Origin: Dokdonella_A sp039926025
GTDB lineage: Bacteria; Pseudomonadota; Gammaproteobacteria; Xanthomonadales; Rhodanobacteraceae
Length of the DNA stretch: 33,168 nt
Assembly: GCA_039926025.1 (NCBI GenBank)
Contig: JBDSXV010000096.1
Location: 1-33,168, forward strand
Direction of reading: 5' to 3'
Shown here piece after piece: positions 1 through 9,064 of this stretch. The notes beneath the pieces were generated by a model that was given only the letters and a program-made list of their open reading frames with translations, searched no databases and was not told where the DNA came from. How positions within the stretch are numbered: the stretch's first letter is position 1; each line of letters opens with the position of its first letter. The position numbers were made by a program, and so were the translations under genes.

Positions 1-1
1 C

Positions 2-1444
2 ATGAGCGAAGTCGAAACCCGCAAGCCGCACAGCCACTTGCAGACCCAGCTCGCGCGGGTCACCGAGCTGCTGCGTCGCCAGCATCTGGTCGAAGACCTT
101 GCGCATCGCCAGCAGGGCGACCACCGCGACCTGGTCGAGAGTCTGGTGCATCGCCAGCATCTGGCCGAGCTGCAGGGCGAGATTGACGACCTGCATCCGG
201 CCGATATCGCGCACATCCTTGAAGCTCTGCCGACGTCGGATCGCCTCGAAATCTGGCATCTGGTCAAGGCCGATCGCGACGGCGAGATCCTGCTCGAAGT
301 GTCGGACTCGGTACGCGAGTCCCTGCTCGCGGACATGGACCGCCCGGAAATGCTCGCTGCCGGCGAGCAACTCGATGCCGAGGAGCTGGCCGATCTCGCC
401 GAGGATCTGCCCGAAGATGTACTGCAGGAACTCATGGGTCGCCTCGATGGCGAGCAGCGTGAGCAGTTGCAGTCGGCGATGTCGTGGGAGGAAAGCCAGG
501 TCGGCGCGCTGATGGATTTCGACATGGTGACGATCCGCGAGGACGTCACCCTCGAAACCGTATTGCGTTACCTGCGGCGTCTGAAGGAATTGCCCGATCA
601 CACCGACAAATTGTTTGTCGTCAATCATGAAACCCTGCTCACCGGCGTGCTGCCGATCCGCTGGCTGCTCGTGAACGACCCGGCCAAGCTGGTCAGTGCG
701 GTGATGGCGGCCGATGCGAACACCTTCCATCCGGAAGATGACGTCGTCGACACAGCGCAGGCCTTCGAACGCTACGATCTCGTGACGGCACCCGTCGTCG
801 ATACCCTCGGGCACCTGATCGGTCGCCTGACCATCGACGCGATGGTCGACGTGATCCGTGAGGAAAGCGATGCCGACGTGCGCGAGCGTTTCGGTCTGCG
901 CGAAGACGAAGACATCTTCGCGTCCGTGTGGAAATCCCTGCGCAATCGCTGGGCCTGGCTTGCGACCAATCTGGTCACCGCCTTCATCGCTTCGCGCGTG
1001 ATCGGCTTGTTCGAAGGTTCAATCCAGAAACTCGTGGCGCTCGCGACACTGATGCCGATTGTCGCCGGCATAGGTGGCAATTCCGGCAACCAGACCATCA
1101 CCATGATCGTGCGTGCGCTCGCGCTCGATCAGATCAGCCCGACCAGCGGCAAGCGTCTGCTGCGCAAGGAACTGGGCGTCGCCCTGGTCAACGGCCTGGT
1201 CTGGGGCAGCGTGATTGGCTTCGTCGCCTGGCTGCTCTATCGCAACGTCGCGCTCGGCCTCGTCATGACCGCGGCGATGACCTTGAACCTGCTACTCGCA
1301 GCGCTGATGGGCGTGATCATTCCAATGGGCCTGCTCAAGTTCGGCCGCGACCCGGCGATGGGTTCGAGCGTGATGATCACCGCACTCACCGACAGCGGGG
1401 GCTTCTTCATCTTCCTTGGTCTGGCGACCATTTTTCTGATGTGA
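2..1444 (+). CDS. mgtE: MgtE-family magnesium transporter
   Basis: This is a 480-residue inner-membrane Mg2+ channel/transporter with the full MgtE order. Residues ~30-160 form the cytoplasmic helical N domain, including the conserved stretch around LHPADIAHILEALP. Residues ~165-295 form a CBS-domain pair, where Mg2+ binding is known to gate the pore in the family. The C-terminal ~310-480 is the transmembrane domain, with the pore signature GGNSGNQ near residue 358 and the DSGGFF ending typical of the family. The ATG at base 2 is the first start seen; the window begins right there, so the ribosome site and any Mg2+-responsive leader lie outside it. Length is close to the family norm (~450). 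The gene converges on a small membrane-protein gene downstream. Confidence 0.95.
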   Translation: MSEVETRKPHSHLQTQLARVTELLRRQHLVEDLAHRQQGDHRDLVESLVHRQHLAELQGEIDDLHPADIAHILEALPTSDRLEIWHLVKADRDGEILLEVSDSVRESLLADMDRPEMLAAGEQLDAEELADLAEDLPEDVLQELMGRLDGEQREQLQSAMSWEESQVGALMDFDMVTIREDVTLETVLRYLRRLKELPDHTDKLFVVNHETLLTGVLPIRWLLVNDPAKLVSAVMAADANTFHPEDDVVDTAQAFERYDLVTAPVVDTLGHLIGRLTIDAMVDVIREESDADVRERFGLREDEDIFASVWKSLRNRWAWLATNLVTAFIASRVIGLFEGSIQKLVALATLMPIVAGIGGNSGNQTITMIVRALALDQISPTSGKRLLRKELGVALVNGLVWGSVIGFVAWLLYRNVALGLVMTAAMTLNLLLAALMGVIIPMGLLKFGRDPAMGSSVMITALTDSGGFFIFLGLATIFLM

Positions 1445-1467
1445 GTCGGCTGCACGCGCAGGCATTG

Positions 1468-1504
1468 ATCCCGTGGGTCCACTGCCGAGTCAGTGCATCG
1501 GGAT
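1468..1504. terminator. Possible hairpin between convergent genes
   Basis: An outer arm ATCCCG (1468-1473) pairs with CGGGAT (1499-1504), and an inner arm CACTG (1480-1484) pairs with CAGTG (1491-1495). It sits between the mgtE stop and the stop of the opposing small gene. There is no T tract on either strand, so intrinsic termination is only a guess from position. Confidence 0.25.
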
Positions 1505-1516
1505 TGCGCGCGCACG

Positions 1517-1927
1517 CTAGTCGATGCCGGGAAAAACTGCGGCATCGCGGTACGCATAGCGGCAAAACACGTGACTTGCGACGAGGCTGACCACTAGCGC
1601 AATCGTTCCGAATCTGACGTCATCGGCAATCGCAATGAGGCCGAAAACCAGGCTGATTGAATAGATCGAAAAAGGACCGGCGTATCCGACATGCCGAAGG
1701 CCGGCCACGATCGGCGCAACCACGATCATGCCGACAACGAAGAGAACAGCCGGGCACAGCAGCGCCCCGCTGCAGATGCCTTTGAGCGTCTCGATCAGGG
1801 AATGTCCTGCGGGTTCGGACACAATACCCAGGATGGCGAGGGCCACCCCCATAGGCACGCCTGCTATCAAGCTCGCAACGGCGATGTTGCCGACGATTCG
1901 CTGCGGACGTGCAGTGAATATTTCCAT
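1517..1927 (-). CDS. Small hypothetical membrane protein, 136 aa
   Basis: I do not recognise a family. The product has about four hydrophobic segments (residues ~14-34, ~48-70, ~80-98 and ~104-122), so it should be a small inner-membrane protein. The ATG at 1927 gives a plausible start with only a weak purine stretch upstream. The reading frame is clean and hydrophobic throughout, unlike the overlapping frames, which are rich in Arg, Cys and Ser. It is convergent with mgtE, with about 70 bases between the two stops. No catalytic motif is visible, and no function is assigned. Confidence 0.6.
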   Translation of the reverse strand: MEIFTARPQRIVGNIAVASLIAGVPMGVALAILGIVSEPAGHSLIETLKGICSGALLCPAVLFVVGMIVVAPIVAGLRHVGYAGPFSIYSISLVFGLIAIADDVRFGTIALVVSLVASHVFCRYAYRDAAVFPGID

Positions 1928-2221
1928 GCGTTCTCATACCTGAGTCGAGCGGGTTGAAGGCGCTCGCTGCAGTGATCGCCTCGTGCATGCTACGACGGCC
2001 GACTTCCGCCTGGGGAAAAGCTGCCTACAGACGCGCGCACCGATTGTGAATCGTCGGGGCAGTTGCAATGCGTTCTCTGCGGTGCCGGCCATCCCTTGCC
2101 AATGTGTTGGCAGCTTATGGCCGGATCGCCGCTGTGCTAGTTTGCGGTTCGATGTCGCCGCCTGACGCCAGTTGATGGTCGATATCAGTTTGATCTGAAT
2201 GCCCGTCCACAGGAGTAGGGA

Positions 2222-3322
2222 ATGCATCGACTCACCAAGAACATTTCATTGGCAGGCGTACCGGTTTCGACGCTACTTCTGGGCTTTGCGCACGCCGCCA
2301 TTGCCGGAACCGCGCCGACCGTCGTTTGCGTGACCAGCACCGCCGAGTTTCAGACGGCGCTGGCGAACGCCGCGAGCGGCGCGGGTGATACCACCATCGA
2401 AGTCGCAGCCGGCACCTATCCGATCGACAGCATGCTCAGCTATGCAACCTTCGACGACAAGTCGCTGATGATCGAAGGTGGATTCAAGCCGCTCATGGAT
2501 CAGCCATGCGGCGATCCCGTCGCCGACGCTTCTCTGAGCATACTCGACGGTGGAGGAACATCGCCCATCCTCGATCTTTCGAATCTCATGGTTTCGGAGA
2601 CTGTGGGCGCAATCAAGGTACGGCATCTGACATTCCAGCACAGCCTCGGCGCCGCCCTGGGTGCACGTGCTTTAGGTTCAGGCGCTCAGGTCGATATCGA
2701 CAGCAATGTGTTTGTCGACAATTCCTCGCCCGCGGACGGCGGCGACGTCTTGAGCGCAGGTGCGGTAGGCGTCGTGCGCGTGGCCAACAATCTGATCGCG
2801 GGCAATTCATCGGACGGATTCACCGTGAGTATCACCGCGGCCGTCGCCTCGGGGGCGCCACCGCACAGCGGAATTTTCACCAACAATACGGTGACCTCCA
2901 ATACCAGTAGCGCGAACTACGCCAGCGTTTTCATCAACCCGCCGATCGGTGCCACGTTCAGTCTTTCGAACAATATCGTCTGGGGCAACCTCGGCGGGGA
3001 CGACTTGCGCATCACCACACCCGGCAGTTTCAACTCGGGACCCTCCACGCTTGCAAACAACGACATCGGCACGTTCAGCGGGATCAACTACACCGAAACG
3101 GATGATGTGAATGTCGATCCCCGATTTGCCGGCGGCGGAAGCTATGCGCTTGCCAGCGATTCATCCCTTATCGACGCAGGAACGAACGCGGCGCCTGGCG
3201 GAACGGGCACCTACGATTTGGCGGGTCTCGCGCGTATCGTCGCGATTCGAAGCGATACGCCTGTCGTCGACATCGGCGCATACGAGTTGCAGGACCGCAT
3301 TTTCCAGAACGGATTTGACTGA
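2222..3322 (+). CDS. Secreted right-handed beta-helix protein, choice-of-anchor Q type, C-terminal F-x-x-GF tag
   Basis: The 366-residue product starts at an ATG preceded by AGGAG (about 2211-2215) at good spacing. Residues 1-28 form a signal peptide (hydrophobic core, AIAG cleavage region). The middle (~60-270) shows Asn/Asp-rich short repeats (for example SNVFVDNS, NNLIAGNS, NNTVTSNT, NNIVWGN), the pattern of parallel beta-helix (pectate-lyase-like) coils. The end resembles the choice-of-anchor Q domain: NVDPRF, SSLIDAGTN and VDIGAYE. The last nine residues, DRIFQNGFD, follow directly and are the same tag found on other secreted proteins here. Export is expected; substrate or adhesive role is unknown. 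It is a single transcription unit facing the nuclease gene across a bidirectional terminator. Confidence 0.85.
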   Translation: MHRLTKNISLAGVPVSTLLLGFAHAAIAGTAPTVVCVTSTAEFQTALANAASGAGDTTIEVAAGTYPIDSMLSYATFDDKSLMIEGGFKPLMDQPCGDPVADASLSILDGGGTSPILDLSNLMVSETVGAIKVRHLTFQHSLGAALGARALGSGAQVDIDSNVFVDNSSPADGGDVLSAGAVGVVRVANNLIAGNSSDGFTVSITAAVASGAPPHSGIFTNNTVTSNTSSANYASVFINPPIGATFSLSNNIVWGNLGGDDLRITTPGSFNSGPSTLANNDIGTFSGINYTETDDVNVDPRFAGGGSYALASDSSLIDAGTNAAPGGTGTYDLAGLARIVAIRSDTPVVDIGAYELQDRIFQNGFD

Positions 3323-3445
3323 AGCAGAAAGCCGGCTTGTGCACGACCTGCCACAAAGACGTCGGACAAAGCGAAATCTGCGTAGCGCCTGATTCATGAC
3401 TTGTCCTGCGTTGGGGTTGTGGCGTACCCCATGCACGACAGACGC

Positions 3446-3474
3446 AAAAAGCCCGGGACCAGCCCGGGCTTTTT
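3446..3474. terminator. Bidirectional intrinsic terminator
   Basis: A perfect inverted repeat has arms AAAAAGCCCGGG (3446-3457) and CCCGGGCTTTTT (3463-3474) around a 5-base loop. The GC stem is flanked by A and T tracts, so it can terminate transcription from either side. It lies between the convergent beta-helix gene (stop 3322) and the nuclease gene (stop 3592). Confidence 0.85.
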
Positions 3475-3536
3475 GTTTGAAACATCACCTGTCTTCGAGC
3501 ATTGGCTGCCACAACGGCCGTCCCTGCAACGACCGA

Positions 3537-3567
3537 CCATCCCGTGCACGAATCCGGCACGGGATGG
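3537..3567. repeat. Perfect 11-bp inverted repeat
   Basis: Arms CCATCCCGTGC (3537-3547) and GCACGGGATGG (3557-3567) flank a 9-base loop. The hairpin lies just 3' of the nuclease stop codon and has no T tract. A second short palindrome, CGGGAC-CT-GTCCCG (3575-3588), sits between it and the stop. They could protect the mRNA end or be small repeats; the sequence does not decide. Confidence 0.6.
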
Positions 3568-3591
3568 CAGACATCGGGACCTGTCCCGCCA

Positions 3592-6500
3592 TCAGTCCTT
3601 CGACATCGACAACCACGCAGCGCCGTTGCTGACGGCGACGTGCAGGCGCACCAGCCGTTCGCTGTCAGCACGTGCTTCCGACTGCAGTGTCGACGGACCG
3701 GATGCGAGGCGCAGATAACCATCCGCCTTGCCCGATGCAGCTGACTGCCACGCAAAGTCGAGTACATGGGCATTCGCATCGATGGCGCGCCACTCGCTAC
3801 GCTCGTTGCCACCTGTGGCGTCGCGCGTCAGGAGCCGCATCACGGTCTGGCCATTGAAACGCGCCAGCTCGATCGTGAACGCGGTCCTTGCGTTGGTCGT
3901 CTCGCCTGTCGCAATGGCGATCGGCGCGACGCCGAGGCCACCGAGCAGCGAGGGATTGAGCAGCAGCTGTGCACTGACAAAGCCGGCGCCATCGCCATAG
4001 CCATCCAGCGCCAGGGTCACGCCGCTGTCTTCGAAACCATCCTTGAAGATCACGACCACATCGACCGGCGTATCGATTGCCGTGTTGTTGGCGGTGTTGG
4101 GATCGGTGACGCCGGCCGAGACGGTCGCCGTGGCCGAATTCGCGATCGTTTCACTCGCGCTCGCTTGCACGGTTGCCGAGTAGACGTAGGTCACCTGCGT
4201 GCCGGCTGGCAGCGTCGCTACGTCGCTGAGCACATTGCCGCTGCCGTTGGCGCAGGTCGCGGCACCGGTTGGCACGCAGGTCCAGCTTGCAGCGCTCAGG
4301 GAAGCGGGAAGCACATCGCCCACCGTTGCCGTGGCTGTTGCGGGTCCGCTCGCATTGGTCACGGTGATCACGTAGTTCAACGTGTCGCCCACCTGCACGA
4401 AGTGGCGGTTGTCGGTGATCGACAACGCGATGTCCACTTGCGGTGTGGTTCCTGTGCCCGACAAGAGGATCGTGCCACTGCCGGGCGCATTGGCAGTTAC
4501 CGTCAGCGTCTGCGAGGCCGCGCCGGAACCACCCGGCGTGAAGGTGTAGGCCAGCGTGCAGTTTGCACCCGCTGCGATCGTGATCGGCGCAGCCGCCGCA
4601 CAGGTGCCGCCCGAGCGCGCAAACGCTCCGCTCGGCGCGCTCAATGCCGTGACATCGAGTGACGCACCGCCGCTATTGCCGAGCGTTACCGTCATCGGCG
4701 CACTGGTCGTACCGACCGTCTGATTGCCGAACGGTACCGACGTCGGCGCGATCGTCAGATTGCCCTGCGGCGCCGCCTGCACGGTCGTGGTGGCGGTGGC
4801 GCTTTCATTGCCCGGTGCTGGATCGGGTGTCGTCGACGCTGCCGTAGCGGTGTTCGAGAGCACGCTGCCGCCCGCAACGTTTGCCGCGACCTTGACGACA
4901 AGCGTGAACGCGGCGCTGCCCACGGCCATCGAGGCATTGCTGCACGAAACCGTGCCGCTGGCACCGACCGCGGGGGTGGTGCACGACCAACCCGCCGGTG
5001 TCACTTGCGATACAAACGTGGTGCCGCCAGGCAGCGTGTCGGACAACGACGCCGTCGCTGCATTGCTCGGCCCCGCATTCGTCACCGTGATCGCGTACGA
5101 AAGGTTGCTGCCTGCGACCACGGGATCGGGTGAGTCGACGACGGTCGTCGACAGGTTGGCCGAAGCCGATACGGTAGTCGTCGCCGTGCCGGTGTTGTTG
5201 GCGGGAGCCGGATCGGCGCTGCCCGACGAAATAGTGGCCGAGTTGCTCAGCACCGTACCCGCAGCCACGGACGAATTGACGGTGACCACAAGGGTGAAGG
5301 CCGAACTCGTTACCGCGAAGGAAGGATTGCTGCAATTGATCGCGCCGCCCGCACCCACCGCAGGCGTCGTGCAGCTCCACCCGGCGGCAGCGCTCAACGA
5401 TGCGAAGGTGGTCCCTGCCGGCAGCGTATCCACCCACGTTGCCGAGCCGGCCGCATCCGGGCCCGCATTGGTCATCGTGATCGTGTAGGTGAGCGCGCTA
5501 CCCGCGTTCACCGGATCCGGCGTATCGACCACAGTCGCCGAAAGGTCGGATGAGGTCGTACCGAACAGGCCGACCAGCACCGGATCGTGATCGGACGCAC
5601 GATACGGCGTCGTCGGCTGGAACACGACACGCGGCGGTGTCAATGCGGAACCATCCGGCTTCTCCTCGAACGCGGCTTCGCCGGTGTCCTTGATTTCATC
5701 GTTGTAGTCGAACAGGTCCGCTTCGTCGGCATTGATATGCCAGGCGTCCGCCCCCGTGATCTGACCGGCGAAGCTGTTGCTCGCGAACGCGAAGTCGAGA
5801 TGACCCAGTTCACCGCTGAACAGGTAGGAGTAAGAGTTCACGCCGTGCAGCTCGGTTTCCAGATCGTGGTAACCGCCCGCTTCAATTGTGGTCACCGGCG
5901 TCTCGTGCGCATACGAATTGAAGTCGCCGAGCAGGAGCACGTCCGGATCGCCGGCCGCGGGAATCACCGTGGCGTTGATCCAGGTGAGCAGACGTGTCGC
6001 CTGTTGCGTGCGCGTTGACGCCCAGCAGCTCTGGCCATCGAGCTGGTCGGCATCTGCACCACTCGCCGGGCAGCTGCCCTTCGACTTGAAGTGGTTCGCA
6101 ATGACCGTGAAGCGCTGGCCGAATGCCGGGTTCGACGCATCAACCACATCGTAAGCCTGCGCCGTCGGCGGGCGGTTATGGATCGGATCCAGATCGACCA
6201 GCGGCGATCCGAACGGCGACAGCACACCGGTGCGGTAGATCTGTGCCACGCGGATCGCGTCGGTGCCGAGCGTGCCGCCGGTATTGATGAATGCATACGG
6301 ATGGGCACCGCCGCAACGCGCATTCACCGCACCGAGGAGATCGGTGATGGTGGCGCTCGGCGTCGTGTTCTCCAGTTCCATGAACGCGGAGACATCGGGA
6401 TTGAGCGTGCAGACGACGACCGACGCGCGTTCGCGCTGGCGATTGAGTTCCGCAACGCTGTCTGCGCCGCGGCAATCCAGCGTACCGGTGGGACCGCAAG

Positions 6501-8559
6501 GCCCGGACGAGTTGCTCGAGGTCGTGTCGATCGTGGTGAAGTAGTTCAGCAGGTTCATGCCGACCGCACGGATCGAGCCGCCGACAGCCGGCGGTGCCGC
6601 CGGGCGCGGATTGGCGACCGTGAAGCTGGCCGGATACGTATTGCTCGGGCGAATGCGCCAGGTGTTGGCACCGAAGCCCGGATAGCCCCACTGCAGAACG
6701 CCGGTAAGTCCGTTCACCACGTCTCCGCCGCGGAAGAAGTCGACGCCTTGCGTACCCGCCGAGAAACCGCCGTTCGCACGCGGGTAGTACACGAACTGAC
6801 TGCCCTCAGGCTGCAGCAGCGGCGCTTCCTGCGCGTTGTTGTCGTCATCCAGGATGACCTGTCGACGCGAGAGATCCTGCAGATGCGTGGCATAGCCGGC
6901 GACACTCGGCGCGTTGTCTTCCGTGAAGGTGCGCGGACGATCACCGCCGACCAGTTCAATCTGGCCGAAGCGGAACAACTCGAAATATTCCGACACGGTC
7001 AGCGTGCTGACGTAGGTGATCAACATGCCTTCGCGTGCTTCGTAAAACGCATCGACGTCGCCGCTGATCGGCAACGTGACCGGCGACGGCGTGACTTCGG
7101 CCATGTGGTTGCCCGCGTCGGTAACGACGACGCTCGCGGAAGTCGCGGTGATTTCGGTCATGGCCTGGAATTCGGACACGATGCCCGTCACTTGCACGCG
7201 CTGGCCCTCGACGATCGTCGTGCAAGACGAGCAGAACACGAAGACGCCTTCCGACGTGTTCGGATCGGCATCGGCATCGACGTCTTCCTCTTGCAGGAAG
7301 AAACCGTTGAGCTTGGTCGCACCAAGGAACACGGCAGTAGCTACGCCTTCAACGGTGACGGTCGCGCCGGGGATGGGCGTTGCTGCGCCGTTGCCCTGCA
7401 CGTCGTGGATCTTGCTGATGCTGAAGTCGTCGTTGACGATCGTGCCGACGCCCTGCGCATCGGAAACGGTTGCACCGACGGCATTGCTCAGATTGACGAA
7501 AAACGTCTCGTTCGGCTCGGTCGCCGTGTCGCCATTGACGAGTACGTCGAAGGTATCGGTGGTGTCGCCTTGCGCAATCGTATGCGTGGCGGCCGTCAAA
7601 GCGGAGTAATCCGATGGCGCGGTCGCGAGTCCGTCCGCCGTCGCGACGGTGAAGCTGACGCCGCCAACCGGCGCGGGCTGCGAAAGCGTGACCGTGAAGG
7701 TATAGGTGGTGGTTCCGGCATCACCTTCGTTGTGCGATACATCGTTGATGCTGAGCGTCGGGCCGCCGCTGGCGGTGCCGTGCGGCGTGACGGAGACGTC
7801 GTCGATCGCCAGACCATGGTCGGTGCCTGAGTGATCGGGGTCGGACCAGCGCAACATCATGTCGGTACCGTCGGGAATGCTTAGCCCCGTGATGGTGAAC
7901 GTCTTGGTCACGCGGTTCGCCGCCGCGTTGCCGTCCAACGCACCCGCGGCCGCATTGTTGATCGGGCTGGTGAAGTCGAGACTGGTCACCGGATTGCCGG
8001 CGGACTGGAATTCGGGCAGCGAGCCGGTCACCGTCGGTGTGCCGACGAGATAGGAGAATGCGATCGTCTGGGGGCCCGACGTGGTGCCGCCACTGCGCCA
8101 TTGTTCGCCGACGTAGGCAACGTCCAGTGACGTGATCGTCGCGCCGGTGCCGTTGTGCAGGGCCACACCGTGGAAGAAGCTGCCCGCGGCCGCATTGCTT
8201 GAGCCAATCGTACCGAGCGCGCGATCCGTGACCGCAGCCGCTGAACCATAGCTGTAGAGGGCGCCGCCGGTGCCCGTGCCCGTGTCGGCGACGATAGTCG
8301 TGCCGGTGCCGCTTCGCACGCTGTACCAACCCGGGATCGTCGAATCGCTGGCCCACGGGCTCGTTCCCGTCTGCGGCAGCGAATTGAAATTCTGCGTATA
8401 TGCCGTGTCCAGCACGAGTGCAATGGGCGCTGCCATGACGGGCGCGGCGGCTAGCGTAAACAGCAACGCCGACAACAGGCGAAAAGCTGGAATCGCACGT
8501 GCGGCAACGCCGCTACGAATGGCTCGCACGAAGGGCGAGCGCAGGAATTGGGACGACAT
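3592..8559 (-). CDS. ExeM/NucH-type extracellular nuclease with Calx-beta and DUF11 repeats, 1655 aa
   Basis: A very large secreted protein. Residues 1-43 form a signal peptide with a long basic n-region. Order by eye: N-terminal domain (44-260), Calx-beta (~264-375, ending TIVNDD), OB-like nuclease part (~380-520), endonuclease/exonuclease/phosphatase domain (~655-995), two DUF11 domains (~1003-1258), an ASPM/SPD-2/Hydin-like Ig domain (~1265-1370), and a third DUF11 (~1376-1497). The EEP domain keeps NLLNYF, the catalytic-Glu region FMELEN, NHFKSKG, LLGDFNSY, GHLDFAF and SDHDPV, so metal-dependent phosphodiesterase activity on extracellular DNA is expected from the family. At 1503-1512 it carries IFKDGFEDSG, followed by 142 further residues that may be a lectin-like domain. 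No GlyGly-CTERM anchor is seen, unlike Shewanella ExeM. Monocistronic. Confidence 0.88.
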   Translation of the reverse strand: MSSQFLRSPFVRAIRSGVAARAIPAFRLLSALLFTLAAAPVMAAPIALVLDTAYTQNFNSLPQTGTSPWASDSTIPGWYSVRSGTGTTIVADTGTGTGGALYSYGSAAAVTDRALGTIGSSNAAAGSFFHGVALHNGTGATITSLDVAYVGEQWRSGGTTSGPQTIAFSYLVGTPTVTGSLPEFQSAGNPVTSLDFTSPINNAAAGALDGNAAANRVTKTFTITGLSIPDGTDMMLRWSDPDHSGTDHGLAIDDVSVTPHGTASGGPTLSINDVSHNEGDAGTTTYTFTVTLSQPAPVGGVSFTVATADGLATAPSDYSALTAATHTIAQGDTTDTFDVLVNGDTATEPNETFFVNLSNAVGATVSDAQGVGTIVNDDFSISKIHDVQGNGAATPIPGATVTVEGVATAVFLGATKLNGFFLQEEDVDADADPNTSEGVFVFCSSCTTIVEGQRVQVTGIVSEFQAMTEITATSASVVVTDAGNHMAEVTPSPVTLPISGDVDAFYEAREGMLITYVSTLTVSEYFELFRFGQIELVGGDRPRTFTEDNAPSVAGYATHLQDLSRRQVILDDDNNAQEAPLLQPEGSQFVYYPRANGGFSAGTQGVDFFRGGDVVNGLTGVLQWGYPGFGANTWRIRPSNTYPASFTVANPRPAAPPAVGGSIRAVGMNLLNYFTTIDTTSSNSSGPCGPTGTLDCRGADSVAELNRQRERASVVVCTLNPDVSAFMELENTTPSATITDLLGAVNARCGGAHPYAFINTGGTLGTDAIRVAQIYRTGVLSPFGSPLVDLDPIHNRPPTAQAYDVVDASNPAFGQRFTVIANHFKSKGSCPASGADADQLDGQSCWASTRTQQATRLLTWINATVIPAAGDPDVLLLGDFNSYAHETPVTTIEAGGYHDLETELHGVNSYSYLFSGELGHLDFAFASNSFAGQITGADAWHINADEADLFDYNDEIKDTGEAAFEEKPDGSALTPPRVVFQPTTPYRASDHDPVLVGLFGTTSSDLSATVVDTPDPVNAGSALTYTITMTNAGPDAAGSATWVDTLPAGTTFASLSAAAGWSCTTPAVGAGGAINCSNPSFAVTSSAFTLVVTVNSSVAAGTVLSNSATISSGSADPAPANNTGTATTTVSASANLSTTVVDSPDPVVAGSNLSYAITVTNAGPSNAATASLSDTLPGGTTFVSQVTPAGWSCTTPAVGASGTVSCSNASMAVGSAAFTLVVKVAANVAGGSVLSNTATAASTTPDPAPGNESATATTTVQAAPQGNLTIAPTSVPFGNQTVGTTSAPMTVTLGNSGGASLDVTALSAPSGAFARSGGTCAAAAPITIAAGANCTLAYTFTPGGSGAASQTLTVTANAPGSGTILLSGTGTTPQVDIALSITDNRHFVQVGDTLNYVITVTNASGPATATATVGDVLPASLSAASWTCVPTGAATCANGSGNVLSDVATLPAGTQVTYVYSATVQASASETIANSATATVSAGVTDPNTANNTAIDTPVDVVVIFKDGFEDSGVTLALDGYGDGAGFVSAQLLLNPSLLGGLGVAPIAIATGETTNARTAFTIELARFNGQTVMRLLTRDATGGNERSEWRAIDANAHVLDFAWQSAASGKADGYLRLASGPSTLQSEARADSERLVRLHVAVSNGAAWLSMSKD

Positions 8560-9064
8560 CGGATTTTTACCCCTGGAGTACTGCGCGAGGACGGCGCAGC
8601 CTTGAAAGTCTACACAAGCCTACCGGCCGTTTGTCGCTGCAGCGCAACAAGGCGCCGTCGACATGGGCAAAAGGCCATCCTGAACAACCTCGGCAGGATG
8701 GCGGATTGATGCGACAACGCGGTGACAGAGGGGTCGGCCCAAAAATGCCCCCGCGCGGACGCGGGGGCAAGGTCCTTTGAACGTTCAGCGTGCCATCCTG
8801 GCGCCGTCCATGGCCGAAAATCCGTTTGGCATCGCATCCAGCGACGCATGGGTCGGCCTTTGATTGGAAGGACCGTGCGTGGCGCTCACGCGCGACGCGG
8901 AGTCAACACTGCGGCGCCATCGCAATAGCGCTGCAGCTGGGACACAGGATGCCGTGCGACTCGCTCGAGGTCTGTGCGGCAATGGCCGGAGCGGCCGACG
9001 ATCAGCGCACGCAGCAGGTGTGAACTGCCTCACACAACGCGTGGGCCTGGGCGGCGCAGGTGGC
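8560..9064. other. Intergenic region with no supported gene
   Basis: This 505-base gap lies between the prmC stop and the start of the nuclease gene. It contains the minus-strand terminator at 8741-8768. The short open frames here (for example 8785-9033 on the minus strand) are Arg/Ala/Pro-rich, lack convincing ribosome sites and resemble no family I know. The roughly 300 bases between prmC and the terminator are therefore unexplained; a small RNA or an untranslated 3' end is possible. Confidence 0.5.
8741..8768 (-). terminator. Intrinsic terminator on the minus strand
   Basis: Arms GCCCCCGCG (8747-8755) and CGCGGGGGC (8760-8768) enclose a 4-base loop. On the minus strand the hairpin is followed by TTTTT (complement of AAAAA at 8741-8745). 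It would end the transcript coming from prmC and separates that unit from the downstream nuclease gene. Confidence 0.8.

Noticed and set aside
6091..7830. Long plus-strand open frame opposite the nuclease gene
   Set aside because: It is a shadow of the GC-rich minus-strand gene: Arg-rich, no domain, no ribosome site.
8785..9033. Small minus-strand gene between prmC and its terminator
   Set aside because: The position is tempting, but the translation is Arg/Ala/Pro-rich without a ribosome site or family resemblance.
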